Assembly: GCA_015488875.1 (NCBI GenBank)
Contig: WFMX01000193.1
Location: 1-7,127 of the forward strand
Source of the DNA: Campylobacterota bacterium
GTDB lineage: Bacteria; Campylobacterota; Campylobacteria; Campylobacterales; Sulfurovaceae
Direction of reading: 5' to 3'
DNA length: 7,127 nt
Below the pieces are notes generated by a model, which did not search any database, was not told the origin of the DNA, and worked only from the letters and a program-made list of their open reading frames with translations. Made by a program: the position numbers and the translations under genes. Shown one piece after another: positions 1 to 5,641 of this stretch; position 1 is the stretch's first letter, and each line of letters starts with the position of its first letter.

Positions 1-975
1 GGTGAAGAGGGAGGATACTACATATACAACTATGTAGAGTTGATGGATACCCTCAAAAGCAAGGGATTTGAGACGAACATATCATCAAATGCATTGCATT
101 ATCTAGGCATAGAGGAGGACGGCAACATAGATGGAGAAAAGTCGCACTCTCACCTCACTTCGCTCATCAAGCCAGAGGGGGCAGATGGGGTCAAGTCATA
201 TCTCAGAGAGTTACGAAAAGGCAGATCATTCCCTTTTGTTGACAATAAGGTCAATACCGCATGGAGTGGTATGATGATCAAAGCACTCTTTAGAGCGAGC
301 AGAGTCGACAAGAGTTATATCCCTATGGCGGAAAAACGACTAAAAGCTCTACTCTCACATCTCTCAAAAGGCGACAATCTATATCACCAAACTATAGATG
401 GCAAATCTCCTACACAGGCAGGCATACTAGAGGATTATGCATTTGTGATAGATGCCCTCATAGAGGCTCATCAAGTGACACTAGATGAGAAGTATCTACT
501 CCAAGCCAATATCTTCGCCCAAAAAGCCATCAAGCTATTTTATCGTGACAATAGATGGTATCTAAGTGGTGATGAGATAGATACTCTAGCAGATGTCTAC
601 GACTCACTATACACTTCGCCACTCAGTATGATGCTTCACAATCTCTCAATATTGGCACTACTCGAAGACGATATGATTTTGAGTGATATAGTAGATAGGT
701 CTTTGGATAGGTATGGCAAAGTACTCAACAACGCTCCATCTTATGCACCCAAGCTCATGAGTACCCTACTGCTTCATAAAGTGGGTGGATTGGTCATAAA
801 AAGCAGTCGAGAAAATTTAGAAAAATATAGCAAAAAGATATCAAAGATAAAATACCCCTTTATATATAGAAAAGTCCAGAAAGAGAACGATTACTTAGCA
901 TGTAAGATAGGTAGTTGTTTTGCATATAGCGACCATATAGATGGACTTATATCAAAGCTAGAGAGCCAGAAGTAG
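1..975 (+). CDS. YyaL/DUF255-family thioredoxin-domain protein, C-terminal part (5' truncated)
   Basis: The frame is open from base 1, so the gene starts outside the window; 324 residues are visible. The fragment begins with GEEGGYYIY, which matches the GEEGxFYxW segment in the middle of YyaL/spermatogenesis-associated-protein-20 relatives. Full-length members are usually about 640-690 residues: an N-terminal thioredoxin-like DUF255 domain, then a six-hairpin-glycosidase-like helical barrel. Only the barrel half is present. Other family marks are the segment VDNKVNTAWSGMMIKAL (usually DDKxLTSWNGLMI), LEDYAFVIDALIEAH (usually LEDYAFLIxGLL), and a late Cys-x5-Cys segment (CKIGSCFAY) before the C-terminal helix, as in relatives ending with a Cys pair. 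The usual PSGNS segment reads TSPLS here, a small divergence. The biochemical role of the family is not settled; thiol redox or sugar-related functions have been suggested. A TTG at 40 is internal and not the start. Family assignment is fairly sure; function is open. Confidence 0.82.
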   Translation, partial: GEEGGYYIYNYVELMDTLKSKGFETNISSNALHYLGIEEDGNIDGEKSHSHLTSLIKPEGADGVKSYLRELRKGRSFPFVDNKVNTAWSGMMIKALFRASRVDKSYIPMAEKRLKALLSHLSKGDNLYHQTIDGKSPTQAGILEDYAFVIDALIEAHQVTLDEKYLLQANIFAQKAIKLFYRDNRWYLSGDEIDTLADVYDSLYTSPLSMMLHNLSILALLEDDMILSDIVDRSLDRYGKVLNNAPSYAPKLMSTLLLHKVGGLVIKSSRENLEKYSKKISKIKYPFIYRKVQKENDYLACKIGSCFAYSDHIDGLISKLESQK

Positions 976-992
976 ACCCCATCTTCGTTACA

Positions 993-1031
993 CAAATCAT
1001 TATCACCAGACCTAGCCTGTCGAAAAAGCAC
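993..1031 (+). repeat. Diverged dispersed repeat, copy A core
   Basis: By hand alignment this segment matches 2973-3011 at about 34 of 40 columns with two one-base gaps. The shared blocks are CAAATC, TTATCA, CCTAG and CTGTCGAAAAA, ending in CAC. It starts 17 bases after the stop codon of the DUF255 gene. Weaker similarity continues through the next ~65 bases (ATCT, ATTTCC/ATTCC, GGTA, TATG, TAACA, TTAGG) up to a terminal hairpin in each copy, so the whole element may be about 155 bases long. Confidence 0.6.
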
Positions 1032-1087
1032 TATAGATTTGCCCCATCTATTTCCACTGTAAGGGTAGAATAGCTATGATTATAACA

Positions 1088-1146
1088 CTTAGGAGCTACC
1101 CGATGAATGAGATTTATTCGATGAAATCGAATGACGAACTCCTAGG
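1088..1146. other. Nested hairpin at the end of repeat copy A
   Basis: The outer arms CTTAGGAG (1088-1095) and CTCCTAGG (1139-1146) pair over 8 bp with one G-U. Inside lies a perfect 7-bp inverted repeat, ATTCGAT (1116-1122) and ATCGAAT (1126-1132), with a 3-base loop. No T-run follows directly, so it is not a standard intrinsic terminator. Its place matches the hairpin at 3073-3127 that ends copy B, where the outer arm is TTAGGGG instead of TTAGGAG. Confidence 0.5.
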
Positions 1147-1183
1147 GTATATAGCTCAAAAGAGCTTCTAAAAGTAGATGCTT

Positions 1184-1211
1184 TTGTAGTCTCAGCTTTA
1201 AATGATAAAAT
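1184..1211 (+). promoter_or_regulatory. Possible promoter for the HKD protein gene
   Basis: TTGTAG at 1184-1189 could be a weak -35, and TAAAAT at 1206-1211 is one base from TATAAT, with a 16-base spacer. Transcription would start near 1218, giving a leader of about 25 bases that includes the ribosome binding site at 1232. The -35 match is poor, as is common in Campylobacterota. TATATT at 1220-1225 is an alternative -10 but would leave almost no leader. Confidence 0.3.
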
Positions 1212-1231
1212 GTAACTATTATATTTACGAC

Positions 1232-1236
1232 AAGGA
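1232..1236 (+). promoter_or_regulatory. Ribosome binding site fixing the TTG start of the HKD gene
   Basis: AAGGA lies 6 bases before TTG at 1243. The residues after TTG form a good signal peptide and the next Met codon is far inside the mature protein, so TTG is the best start. Confidence 0.7.
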
Positions 1237-1242
1237 TATCAT

Positions 1243-2211
1243 TTGCTACCAAAAAAGATACTACTCATACTGCTCTCTACTGTGGCACTCTACTCCACTG
1301 CTTCCATAAGCCCATACTTCTCAAAAACATCTGGGAAGTATTATAAGGGTGGTGTAGACAATAAGATTATAAATGATATAGCGAATGCCTCCTCATCCAT
1401 AGATATGGCTATGTACTATCTCACCAACCGACATATCACCAAAGCCCTTATAAAGGCACACTACGACGGAGTAAAGGTGAGAGTAGTCACAGACGACAAA
1501 AAGATAAAAACCAGCAGATATAGAGAACTCATCCGTGCCAATATAGAAGTCATGAGCGACAACGACCCAAAGGCACTGATGCACAATAAGATACTCATCG
1601 TAGACCAACATATAGTATGGATAGGCTCTGGCAACTACACCGTATATTCGTTTTATCGTAACTACGATAACTATTTGCGGATAGATGATAAGGGTATAGC
1701 CAAGTATTATAAAGAGAAATTTGTCAAACTATACAATAACGATACCAAACCCACAGAGCCATACCTCAGCAAAAATATAGAGATATACTTCGCACCAGAT
1801 AGTGATATAGAGAAGAGGCTTTTGGCTAGAATCCACCATGCCAAACACTCTATCTACTTTCTAGCATACGCCTTTACCAACCAAAAGATAGCCGAGGCAT
1901 TGGCAGATGCTCACCATAGAGGCATAGAAGTCAAGGGAGTATTTGACAAAGCACAAGACAGATATCAAAAATACTCTCGGTACAAATGGCTCAAATCCAA
2001 AGGTCTATCAGTCAAGTATGATAAAAACAGATTTAAACTGCATGATAAAGTAATCATCATAGATGAAAAGGTAGTGGTGACAGGGTCGTATAATTATACC
2101 CACAAAGCCAACAGAACAAATGCTGAAAATATAATGGTCATAAAGAGCAAAGCTGTAGCCAAAAGCTATCTAAATGAGTTTGAAAAAATATATTATATGG
2201 GAGAGAAATAG
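1243..2211 (+). CDS. Exported phospholipase D-like protein with two HKD motifs
   Basis: This 322-residue protein starts with a signal peptide: Lys4-Lys5, a hydrophobic run at 6-17, and a likely cleavage after Ser-Thr-Ala at 18-20. The mature part would therefore be periplasmic or membrane-held. It holds two complete PLD catalytic motifs: HNKILIVD (His114, Lys116, Asp121, with SGN at 129-131) and HDKVIIID (His267, Lys269, Asp274, with GSYN at 281-284). In this superfamily two HKD motifs form one active site, through a covalent phosphohistidine, that cleaves or transfers phosphodiesters. Substrates range from phospholipid to DNA, and the sequence does not settle which applies. The compact two-lobe form without N-terminal membrane helices argues against a standard cardiolipin synthase. 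A secreted nuclease, as for the PLD-type Nuc/NucT proteins of relatives, or a phospholipase is more likely. Its TAG is followed with no gap by the GTG of queE, so the two are probably co-transcribed. Confidence 0.88.
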   Translation: MLPKKILLILLSTVALYSTASISPYFSKTSGKYYKGGVDNKIINDIANASSSIDMAMYYLTNRHITKALIKAHYDGVKVRVVTDDKKIKTSRYRELIRANIEVMSDNDPKALMHNKILIVDQHIVWIGSGNYTVYSFYRNYDNYLRIDDKGIAKYYKEKFVKLYNNDTKPTEPYLSKNIEIYFAPDSDIEKRLLARIHHAKHSIYFLAYAFTNQKIAEALADAHHRGIEVKGVFDKAQDRYQKYSRYKWLKSKGLSVKYDKNRFKLHDKVIIIDEKVVVTGSYNYTHKANRTNAENIMVIKSKAVAKSYLNEFEKIYYMGEK

Positions 2212-2970
2212 GTGTTTTATTTGACAGAGGAGTTCTTTTCTATACAAGGTGAGGGCAAATACGCTGGTGTACCATCATACTTTTTGAGGACAGGAGAGTG
2301 CAATCTATCTTGTCCTGGATTTGGAGCTAAATATATAGTAGATGGTATAGAAAAAGATGGTTGCGATACATATTTCGCAGTAGACAAAGGCTTCAAGAGG
2401 GCGTGGAAAAAGATAGATGACGCAGAGAGTTTCACTAAGCATCTCAAAGAGAAGTTTGACGAGATAGGATATTTGCCCCACATAGTCATCACAGGTGGCG
2501 AACCACTACTCTACCATAGAGACGATACACTCTATGCCATCGTCGACAACTTGGTCAATTTTGGCTTGGATATCACATTTGAGACCAACGGAACTATAGA
2601 GATAGATTTTGAGGATTACCCTGCATACAGAGAGACGATATTTGCACTATCTATCAAGCTAACAAATTCAGGTGAAGAGGGGTCAAAGAGGATAAAACCT
2701 AAGGCAATTGCAAACATAGTCAATCACTCAAAAGATAGCTTTTTCAAATTTACCATAGATAGCAAATTGGTGAACTCTACTGCCATAGATGAGATCTCAG
2801 ATATCACCTCACCACACAAAGGAAGCACCATATACTGTATGCCTGTTGGCGAGAGCAGAGACACTATATGGCGTAACGACAAGTCTGTTTTTGAGTTTTG
2901 TATGAAGTATGGATTTTTCTATAGCGATAGACTCCACATCAGAGTCTTTGATACTACACAAGGAGTGTAG
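2212..2970 (+). CDS. queE: 7-carboxy-7-deazaguanine synthase QueE (Campylobacterota type)
   Basis: This is a cytosolic radical-SAM enzyme that converts 6-carboxytetrahydropterin to 7-carboxy-7-deazaguanine, the ring-contraction step on the way to preQ0 and queuosine. Start: GTG at 2212 directly after the preceding stop, with GGGAG at 2199-2203, 8 bases upstream. The protein has 252 residues. Family marks: EEFFSIQGEGKYAGVPSYF (6-24), where the QGEG motif is typical of QueE; the SAM-binding TGGEP (94-98); FETNGT (123-128); and the terminal SDRLHIRVFD (238-247). The Fe-S cysteines are unusual: Cys30-x3-Cys34 is followed by a long insert, and the CDT motif typical of the third cysteine is at Cys51. 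This gives C-x3-C-x16-C instead of C-x3-C-x2-C. No other queuosine gene lies in the window, so the rest of the pathway must be elsewhere. The upstream partner, an exported HKD protein, has no known link to it. Confidence 0.93.
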   Translation: MFYLTEEFFSIQGEGKYAGVPSYFLRTGECNLSCPGFGAKYIVDGIEKDGCDTYFAVDKGFKRAWKKIDDAESFTKHLKEKFDEIGYLPHIVITGGEPLLYHRDDTLYAIVDNLVNFGLDITFETNGTIEIDFEDYPAYRETIFALSIKLTNSGEEGSKRIKPKAIANIVNHSKDSFFKFTIDSKLVNSTAIDEISDITSPHKGSTIYCMPVGESRDTIWRNDKSVFEFCMKYGFFYSDRLHIRVFDTTQGV

Positions 2971-2972
2971 AG

Positions 2973-3011
2973 CAAATCGTTATCATTAGAACCTAGGCTG
3001 TCGAAAAACAC
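2973..3011 (+). repeat. Diverged dispersed repeat, copy B core
   Basis: This is the second copy of the segment at 993-1031, starting 2 bases after the queE stop. Differences from copy A include G for A in CAAATCG, TT for CC before AGA, one extra A before CCTAG, and one G fewer before CAC. It is followed, as in copy A, by about 65 loosely similar bases and then a hairpin with a TTAGG-type arm. Confidence 0.6.
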
Positions 3012-3072
3012 CCAAATAAGCTCATATCTCATTCCTTATTTTTGGATGGTAAAAATGGTATGGGTCTAACAA

Positions 3073-3127
3073 TTAGGGGATATTGGTTTCATTCGCTTCG
3101 CTCACGAAACCAATGTTCCCCAACTAA
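3073..3127. terminator. Long hairpin between convergent genes, possible bidirectional transcription stop
   Basis: A perfect 9-bp stem, ATTGGTTTC (3082-3090) and GAAACCAAT (3106-3114), encloses a 15-base loop. It is extended outward by GGGGA (3076-3080) with TCCCC (3117-3121) and by TTA/TAA ends. No T-run flanks either side, so it is not a textbook intrinsic terminator. Its place between two convergent genes makes a role in ending transcription or protecting 3' ends plausible. Confidence 0.45.
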
Positions 3128-3159
3128 AGCCATCGTCTCCGATTGATTTTACAAGATAT

Positions 3160-4605
3160 TCATTTGCTTCTCAAATCTATAGATTTGTCAAACTCTATGT
3201 TGTATTTCTTGAGTATCTCATCATGTTTGGAGAGTGCCTCTTCTCTGTTGATGGCTACTTCGGCTCCGTCTTTGTCCTCTAGTATGATATATTTACCATT
3301 AGACTCTTGAATCATCTTGTAGAATGTATCGAAGTTGTCGAACTTTTTGCCATTTACCTTATCTATGGGCCAGAACGAAAAGCTATAGTTGCCCCTGTTG
3401 ATATCTGATGCGAGTACTTTGAGTAGGACTACTACCTCCTTCTTCTCCTCTTTTGGCCACTGTGTAGCAAAGTAGCTAAGTATTAGCTTGTTTCTATTGC
3501 TTCGCCTGAGTAGGTTTCGGCTGAGTGGCGAAAAGAGATAGCCACCATATATGAAATATCTAGGCATTTTGTCATACTCCGTAGTCTTGACAAGGAGCAG
3601 GTCATCAGCTGTATGATCAAGTGTAGCTTTTACCTTGATGGGTTTTTTGTCTCGAATGACATCTAGCTCTATTTTCTCTCCTAGTTGATGCTGATCTGTA
3701 AAATAGTGATATGATGTGTATTCGTGATTTCGGAACTCTACTGTATTGTCATCTTCTATATTGTGACCATCTATGGCGGTGATGATGTCCCCTTTTTTTA
3801 TGAGCCCTTTCAAGGAAGTATTGTAGACTAGGTTTGCTACTATTATGCCTGTAGTATTTTCATCTAAGTTGTAATAAGATTTTATGGTAGGGTTTTCCAT
3901 CTTTTGTGTGGTCAATCCAAGGTCGGCAAAACCATCATATTTGCCATCTTTGATATCTGTCAAAAAGTGTTTTATCATATTGACTGGTACTAGGTATCCT
4001 ATATTTTGTGATCTAGTAAGCCCCTGCATCGCTATACCTACTATCTTTCCATCAGATAATGCTGGTCCGCCACTATTGCCTGGATTTACTGCAGCATCTA
4101 CTTGTATAGCTAAGAATGATTCTCCACTATGTGCATATCTGTGATGCTCTATACGCGATACTATGCCTGTGGTGGCGGATAGCGTCTTGCCTCCCATCGG
4201 AAAACCATACACTACCACTTTCTGCTCTATACTTGGTAACACTCCCAATTTCAGTGGCTTGACACCTTTAAAAAATCTCTTATCTTTTACCTCTAATAGT
4301 GCCATATCTGCTTGGTGAGATACGCTGACTACCTTAGCTATATATCTCTTCCTCTCCCCATACCTTTGCACTTCTATGAATGTATTGTTGGCTACTACAT
4401 GGGCATTGGTCAATATGCGATTGCCAGATATGATAGCACCTGATCCACTAGATCTCTGTATGGAGCTACCCCAAGGCTCTAAGTAGTTTGGTATCTTTGC
4501 CACTGTATATATCTTGACAATCGCCTGTTTTGTGATATCTTCACTACTGCTATTCTTTGCTATAAGCTGTAGTGATATGATCAATATAAGTATAATATAA
4601 CGCAT
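3160..4605 (-). CDS. Secreted Deg/HtrA-type serine protease with PDZ and C-terminal PDZ_3-like domain
   Basis: With the start at 4605 the protein has 481 residues. The signal peptide is Arg2 followed by a hydrophobic stretch at 3-15, with likely cleavage after Leu-Ile-Ala at 14-16, so it acts in the periplasm. The trypsin-like domain (about 25-215) has the full catalytic triad: His69 in TNAHVV, Asp100 in ADMALLEV, and Ser178 in GNSGGP. A PDZ domain follows at about 238-333 (GIIV, then KKGDIITAIDG). The tail contains RYFIYGGYLFSPL (349-361), which resembles the extra PDZ_3 domain of the Deg2/Deg9 proteases rather than the second PDZ of DegP. Family members degrade or refold damaged proteins; the substrate here is unknown. 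Two ATGs, at 4608 and 4605, overlap the TGA of the upstream DUF523 gene. The second sits 5 bases from AAGGAG and is preferred. A longer reading from 4641 adds 12 non-signal residues and is unlikely. It is the last gene of the operon. Confidence 0.9.
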   Translation of the reverse strand: MRYIILILIISLQLIAKNSSSEDITKQAIVKIYTVAKIPNYLEPWGSSIQRSSGSGAIISGNRILTNAHVVANNTFIEVQRYGERKRYIAKVVSVSHQADMALLEVKDKRFFKGVKPLKLGVLPSIEQKVVVYGFPMGGKTLSATTGIVSRIEHHRYAHSGESFLAIQVDAAVNPGNSGGPALSDGKIVGIAMQGLTRSQNIGYLVPVNMIKHFLTDIKDGKYDGFADLGLTTQKMENPTIKSYYNLDENTTGIIVANLVYNTSLKGLIKKGDIITAIDGHNIEDDNTVEFRNHEYTSYHYFTDQHQLGEKIELDVIRDKKPIKVKATLDHTADDLLLVKTTEYDKMPRYFIYGGYLFSPLSRNLLRRSNRNKLILSYFATQWPKEEKKEVVVLLKVLASDINRGNYSFSFWPIDKVNGKKFDNFDTFYKMIQESNGKYIILEDKDGAEVAINREEALSKHDEILKKYNIEFDKSIDLRSK

Positions 4606-5048
4606 CATCTCTCCTTTATGAATTTTTCTGCATCTATGCACTCTATCTGCACTCTGCTAGCCTCTGCCGACATGAGACCCATGCCGTTGGTTCTCAATAG
4701 ATTTTTGTCACTATCGTAGACTTTGGCAGTGGCTACTCCGCAACTAGGGCTACGATCTTTACCTATATATAGATCTACCCCTCTATGTCTTTCAAAAAAC
4801 TCTTTTGCGTAAGTTCTTATCTCTTCGGATAGATCCTTGCCTGTCTCATTGGATATAGCTGATATCTCTCCATCTCTCTCGATGAGATCCATAGTCGGAC
4901 GAGGTGAGCCAAAAGCATGATCTTCAGGGCAAAATGGTATCAATTCGCTATCTTTCAACTCTTCCAAGACTTCTCTATTGAAATTGTCTGTAGCATCATA
5001 TCTACACTTTGTACCTGTGAGGCATGCTGATATGGCTACTCTCTTCAT
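4605..5048 (-). CDS. DUF523 family protein, TudS-like Fe-S desulfidase candidate
   Basis: This 147-residue cytosolic protein covers a complete DUF523 domain. Family motifs are visible: SACLTGTKCRYD (7-18, Cys9 and Cys15), the FCPED segment (39-43, Cys40 and Glu42), SPRP (48-51), and KDRSPSCG (97-104, Cys103). One member of the family, TudS, removes sulfur from 2-thiouracil with a [4Fe-4S] cluster held by three cysteines. As I recall their places, Cys9, Cys40 and Cys103 correspond, so a cluster and a desulfuration or similar sulfur-handling role are possible but not proven. The start ATG at 5048 overlaps the TGA of the phosphatase gene (ATGA), with GGAG 7 bases upstream at 5059-5056, implying coupled translation. 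Its own TGA is shared with the ATGATG at the start of the protease gene. The family is clear; the substrate is unknown. Confidence 0.85.
   Translation of the reverse strand: MKRVAISACLTGTKCRYDATDNFNREVLEELKDSELIPFCPEDHAFGSPRPTMDLIERDGEISAISNETGKDLSEEIRTYAKEFFERHRGVDLYIGKDRSPSCGVATAKVYDSDKNLLRTNGMGLMSAEASRVQIECIDAEKFIKER
4611..4616 (-). promoter_or_regulatory. Ribosome binding site deciding the protease start
   Basis: AAGGAG on the minus strand lies inside the 3' end of the DUF523 gene. It is 2 bases from the ATG at 4608 and 5 bases from the ATG at 4605. The second spacing is the more usual, so 4605 is chosen. Confidence 0.6.
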
Positions 5049-5482
5049 ATTTTCACTCCATTCAATATCTGCTGAGTAGCACTATCTATCATCTCATATA
5101 CATAACTCGCCTTCTCTGGATAGTAGTATAGGTCTGCTACGCTTTCTCCACCATAGCCAAAATCACCCAACTTTACTAAGTTTTTGACACCCAATCGCTC
5201 AAGCTCTATGAGGTTACTTTCGTCCATTGCTACCACCATATCAAAATCTTTTAGATCAAAATGGCTAATATGTTTTGATACCTGCCTAGATATATCTATG
5301 CCATGCTCTTTGGCAATCTTTTGCGATACTTCACATGGTGACTCGCCATTATGATATGTAGACAGCCCAGCAGACTCTATGGTCATATTGAGATCCAATC
5401 TCTTTGCACTCTCTTTGGCTATCCCCTCTGCAAGTGAAGAGCGACATATATTTCCCAAACATATAAATATGATAGAGTTCAA
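5045..5482 (-). CDS. Low-molecular-weight protein tyrosine phosphatase
   Basis: This 145-residue cytosolic protein is typical in length for the family. The catalytic P-loop is CLGNICRS (8-15), with nucleophile Cys8 and Arg14 in the C-x5-R-S pattern. SAGLSTYHNGE (37-47) is the usual SAG strand and loop. The general-acid loop reads VADLYYYP (115-122), so Asp117 is present, but the usual proline after it (DPY) is leucine. The enzyme should hydrolyse phosphotyrosine. In other bacteria such enzymes control capsule or exopolysaccharide tyrosine kinases, and arsenate reductases share the fold, but no kinase or ars gene is nearby. The start is TTG at 5482, supported by AAGGAG 6 bases upstream and by the P-loop lying at the usual distance from the N-terminus. 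It is the first gene of the operon; its TGA overlaps the next ATG. Confidence 0.92.
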   Translation of the reverse strand: MNSIIFICLGNICRSSLAEGIAKESAKRLDLNMTIESAGLSTYHNGESPCEVSQKIAKEHGIDISRQVSKHISHFDLKDFDMVVAMDESNLIELERLGVKNLVKLGDFGYGGESVADLYYYPEKASYVYEMIDSATQQILNGVKI

Positions 5483-5488
5483 TCAATA

Positions 5489-5494
5489 CTCCTT
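5489..5494 (-). promoter_or_regulatory. Ribosome binding site fixing the TTG start of the phosphatase
   Basis: AAGGAG on the minus strand is 6 bases before the TTG at 5482. No ATG or GTG offers a better start before the P-loop cysteine at residue 8. Confidence 0.7.
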
Positions 5495-5580
5495 GCGTAC
5501 AATAATTTGATAATACTACCGTACAATATATATATTGCCGATAATAGCAACAAAGAAGAGCGTATAATCGGCAGTTAATA

Positions 5581-5607
5581 TTTTTTTGATATAATCAACA
5601 ATATAAT
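5581..5607 (+). promoter_or_regulatory. Promoter for the PAS gene: T-rich stretch with two TATAAT boxes
   Basis: Seven T's (5581-5587) lead into TATAAT at 5590-5595, and a second TATAAT lies at 5602-5607. A T-rich stretch before the -10 with no clear -35 is the usual housekeeping promoter form in Campylobacterota. Starts near 5602 or 5614 would give leaders of about 30-40 bases. Confidence 0.6.
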
Positions 5608-5634
5608 GAGTTTTACAAAAACACTACTGTATTA

Positions 5635-5639
5635 AAGGA
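5635..5639 (+). promoter_or_regulatory. Ribosome binding site of the PAS gene
   Basis: AAGGA is 2 bases from the ATG at 5642 and 5 bases from the ATG at 5645. The second start therefore fits better, which would shorten the protein by one Met. Confidence 0.55.
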
Positions 5640-5641
5640 AG

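Larger units (their letters stand above)
976..1242. other. Intergenic region with repeat-like element and hairpins
   Basis: There is no credible gene in these 267 bases between the DUF255 protein and the HKD protein. In order it holds a 39-base segment repeated near 2973, a weakly conserved spacer, a nested hairpin at 1088-1146, a small perfect hairpin AGCTC-AAAA-GAGCT at 1153-1166, an AAAAG/CTTTT pair at 1170-1185, and a plausible promoter and ribosome binding site for the HKD gene. Confidence 0.6.
2971..3159. other. Convergent intergenic region (queE / protease)
   Basis: This region separates the 3' ends of queE (+) and the protease operon (-). It holds copy B of the dispersed repeat and a long hairpin at 3073-3127. 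I see no gene in it. Confidence 0.6.
5483..5641. promoter_or_regulatory. Divergent promoter region between phosphatase operon and PAS gene
   Basis: This very AT-rich 159-base region must drive both directions. It holds a 14-base palindrome CAATATATATATTG (5524-5537). It also has an inverted repeat with 9-base arms and one mismatch: GCCGATAAT at 5537-5545 and ATAATCGGC at 5564-5572, separated by 18 bases. Two TATAAT boxes point toward the PAS gene. For the operon, TTGCTA (5550-5545) with TATTGT (5528-5523) on the minus strand is a weak candidate that would overlap the palindrome. Confidence 0.5.

Noticed and set aside
40..42. TTG as the start of the first gene
   Set aside because: The frame is open from base 1 and the upstream residues GEEGGYYIY match the family, so the gene continues from outside the window.
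976..1242. CRISPR or tandem repeat array
   Set aside because: The repeat has only two diverged copies about 2 kb apart, with no regular spacers.
1393..1611. 72-residue minus-strand frame
   Set aside because: It lies wholly inside the HKD gene and shows no recognisable motif; it is a shadow.
2217..2492. 91-residue minus-strand frame
   Set aside because: It lies inside queE, whose motifs are clear; it is a shadow.
2212..2970. QueE judged inactive because of a missing cysteine in GFGA
   Set aside because: A CDT motif with Cys51 remains and matches the third-cysteine motif of other QueE proteins; all other motifs are intact.
3884..4144. 86-residue plus-strand frame
   Set aside because: It lies antisense inside the protease catalytic domain; it is a shadow.
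4606..4641. Upstream ATG at 4641 as the protease start
   Set aside because: It would put 12 charged residues before the signal peptide and lacks a good ribosome binding site, while the ATGATG at 4608-4603 follows AAGGAG.
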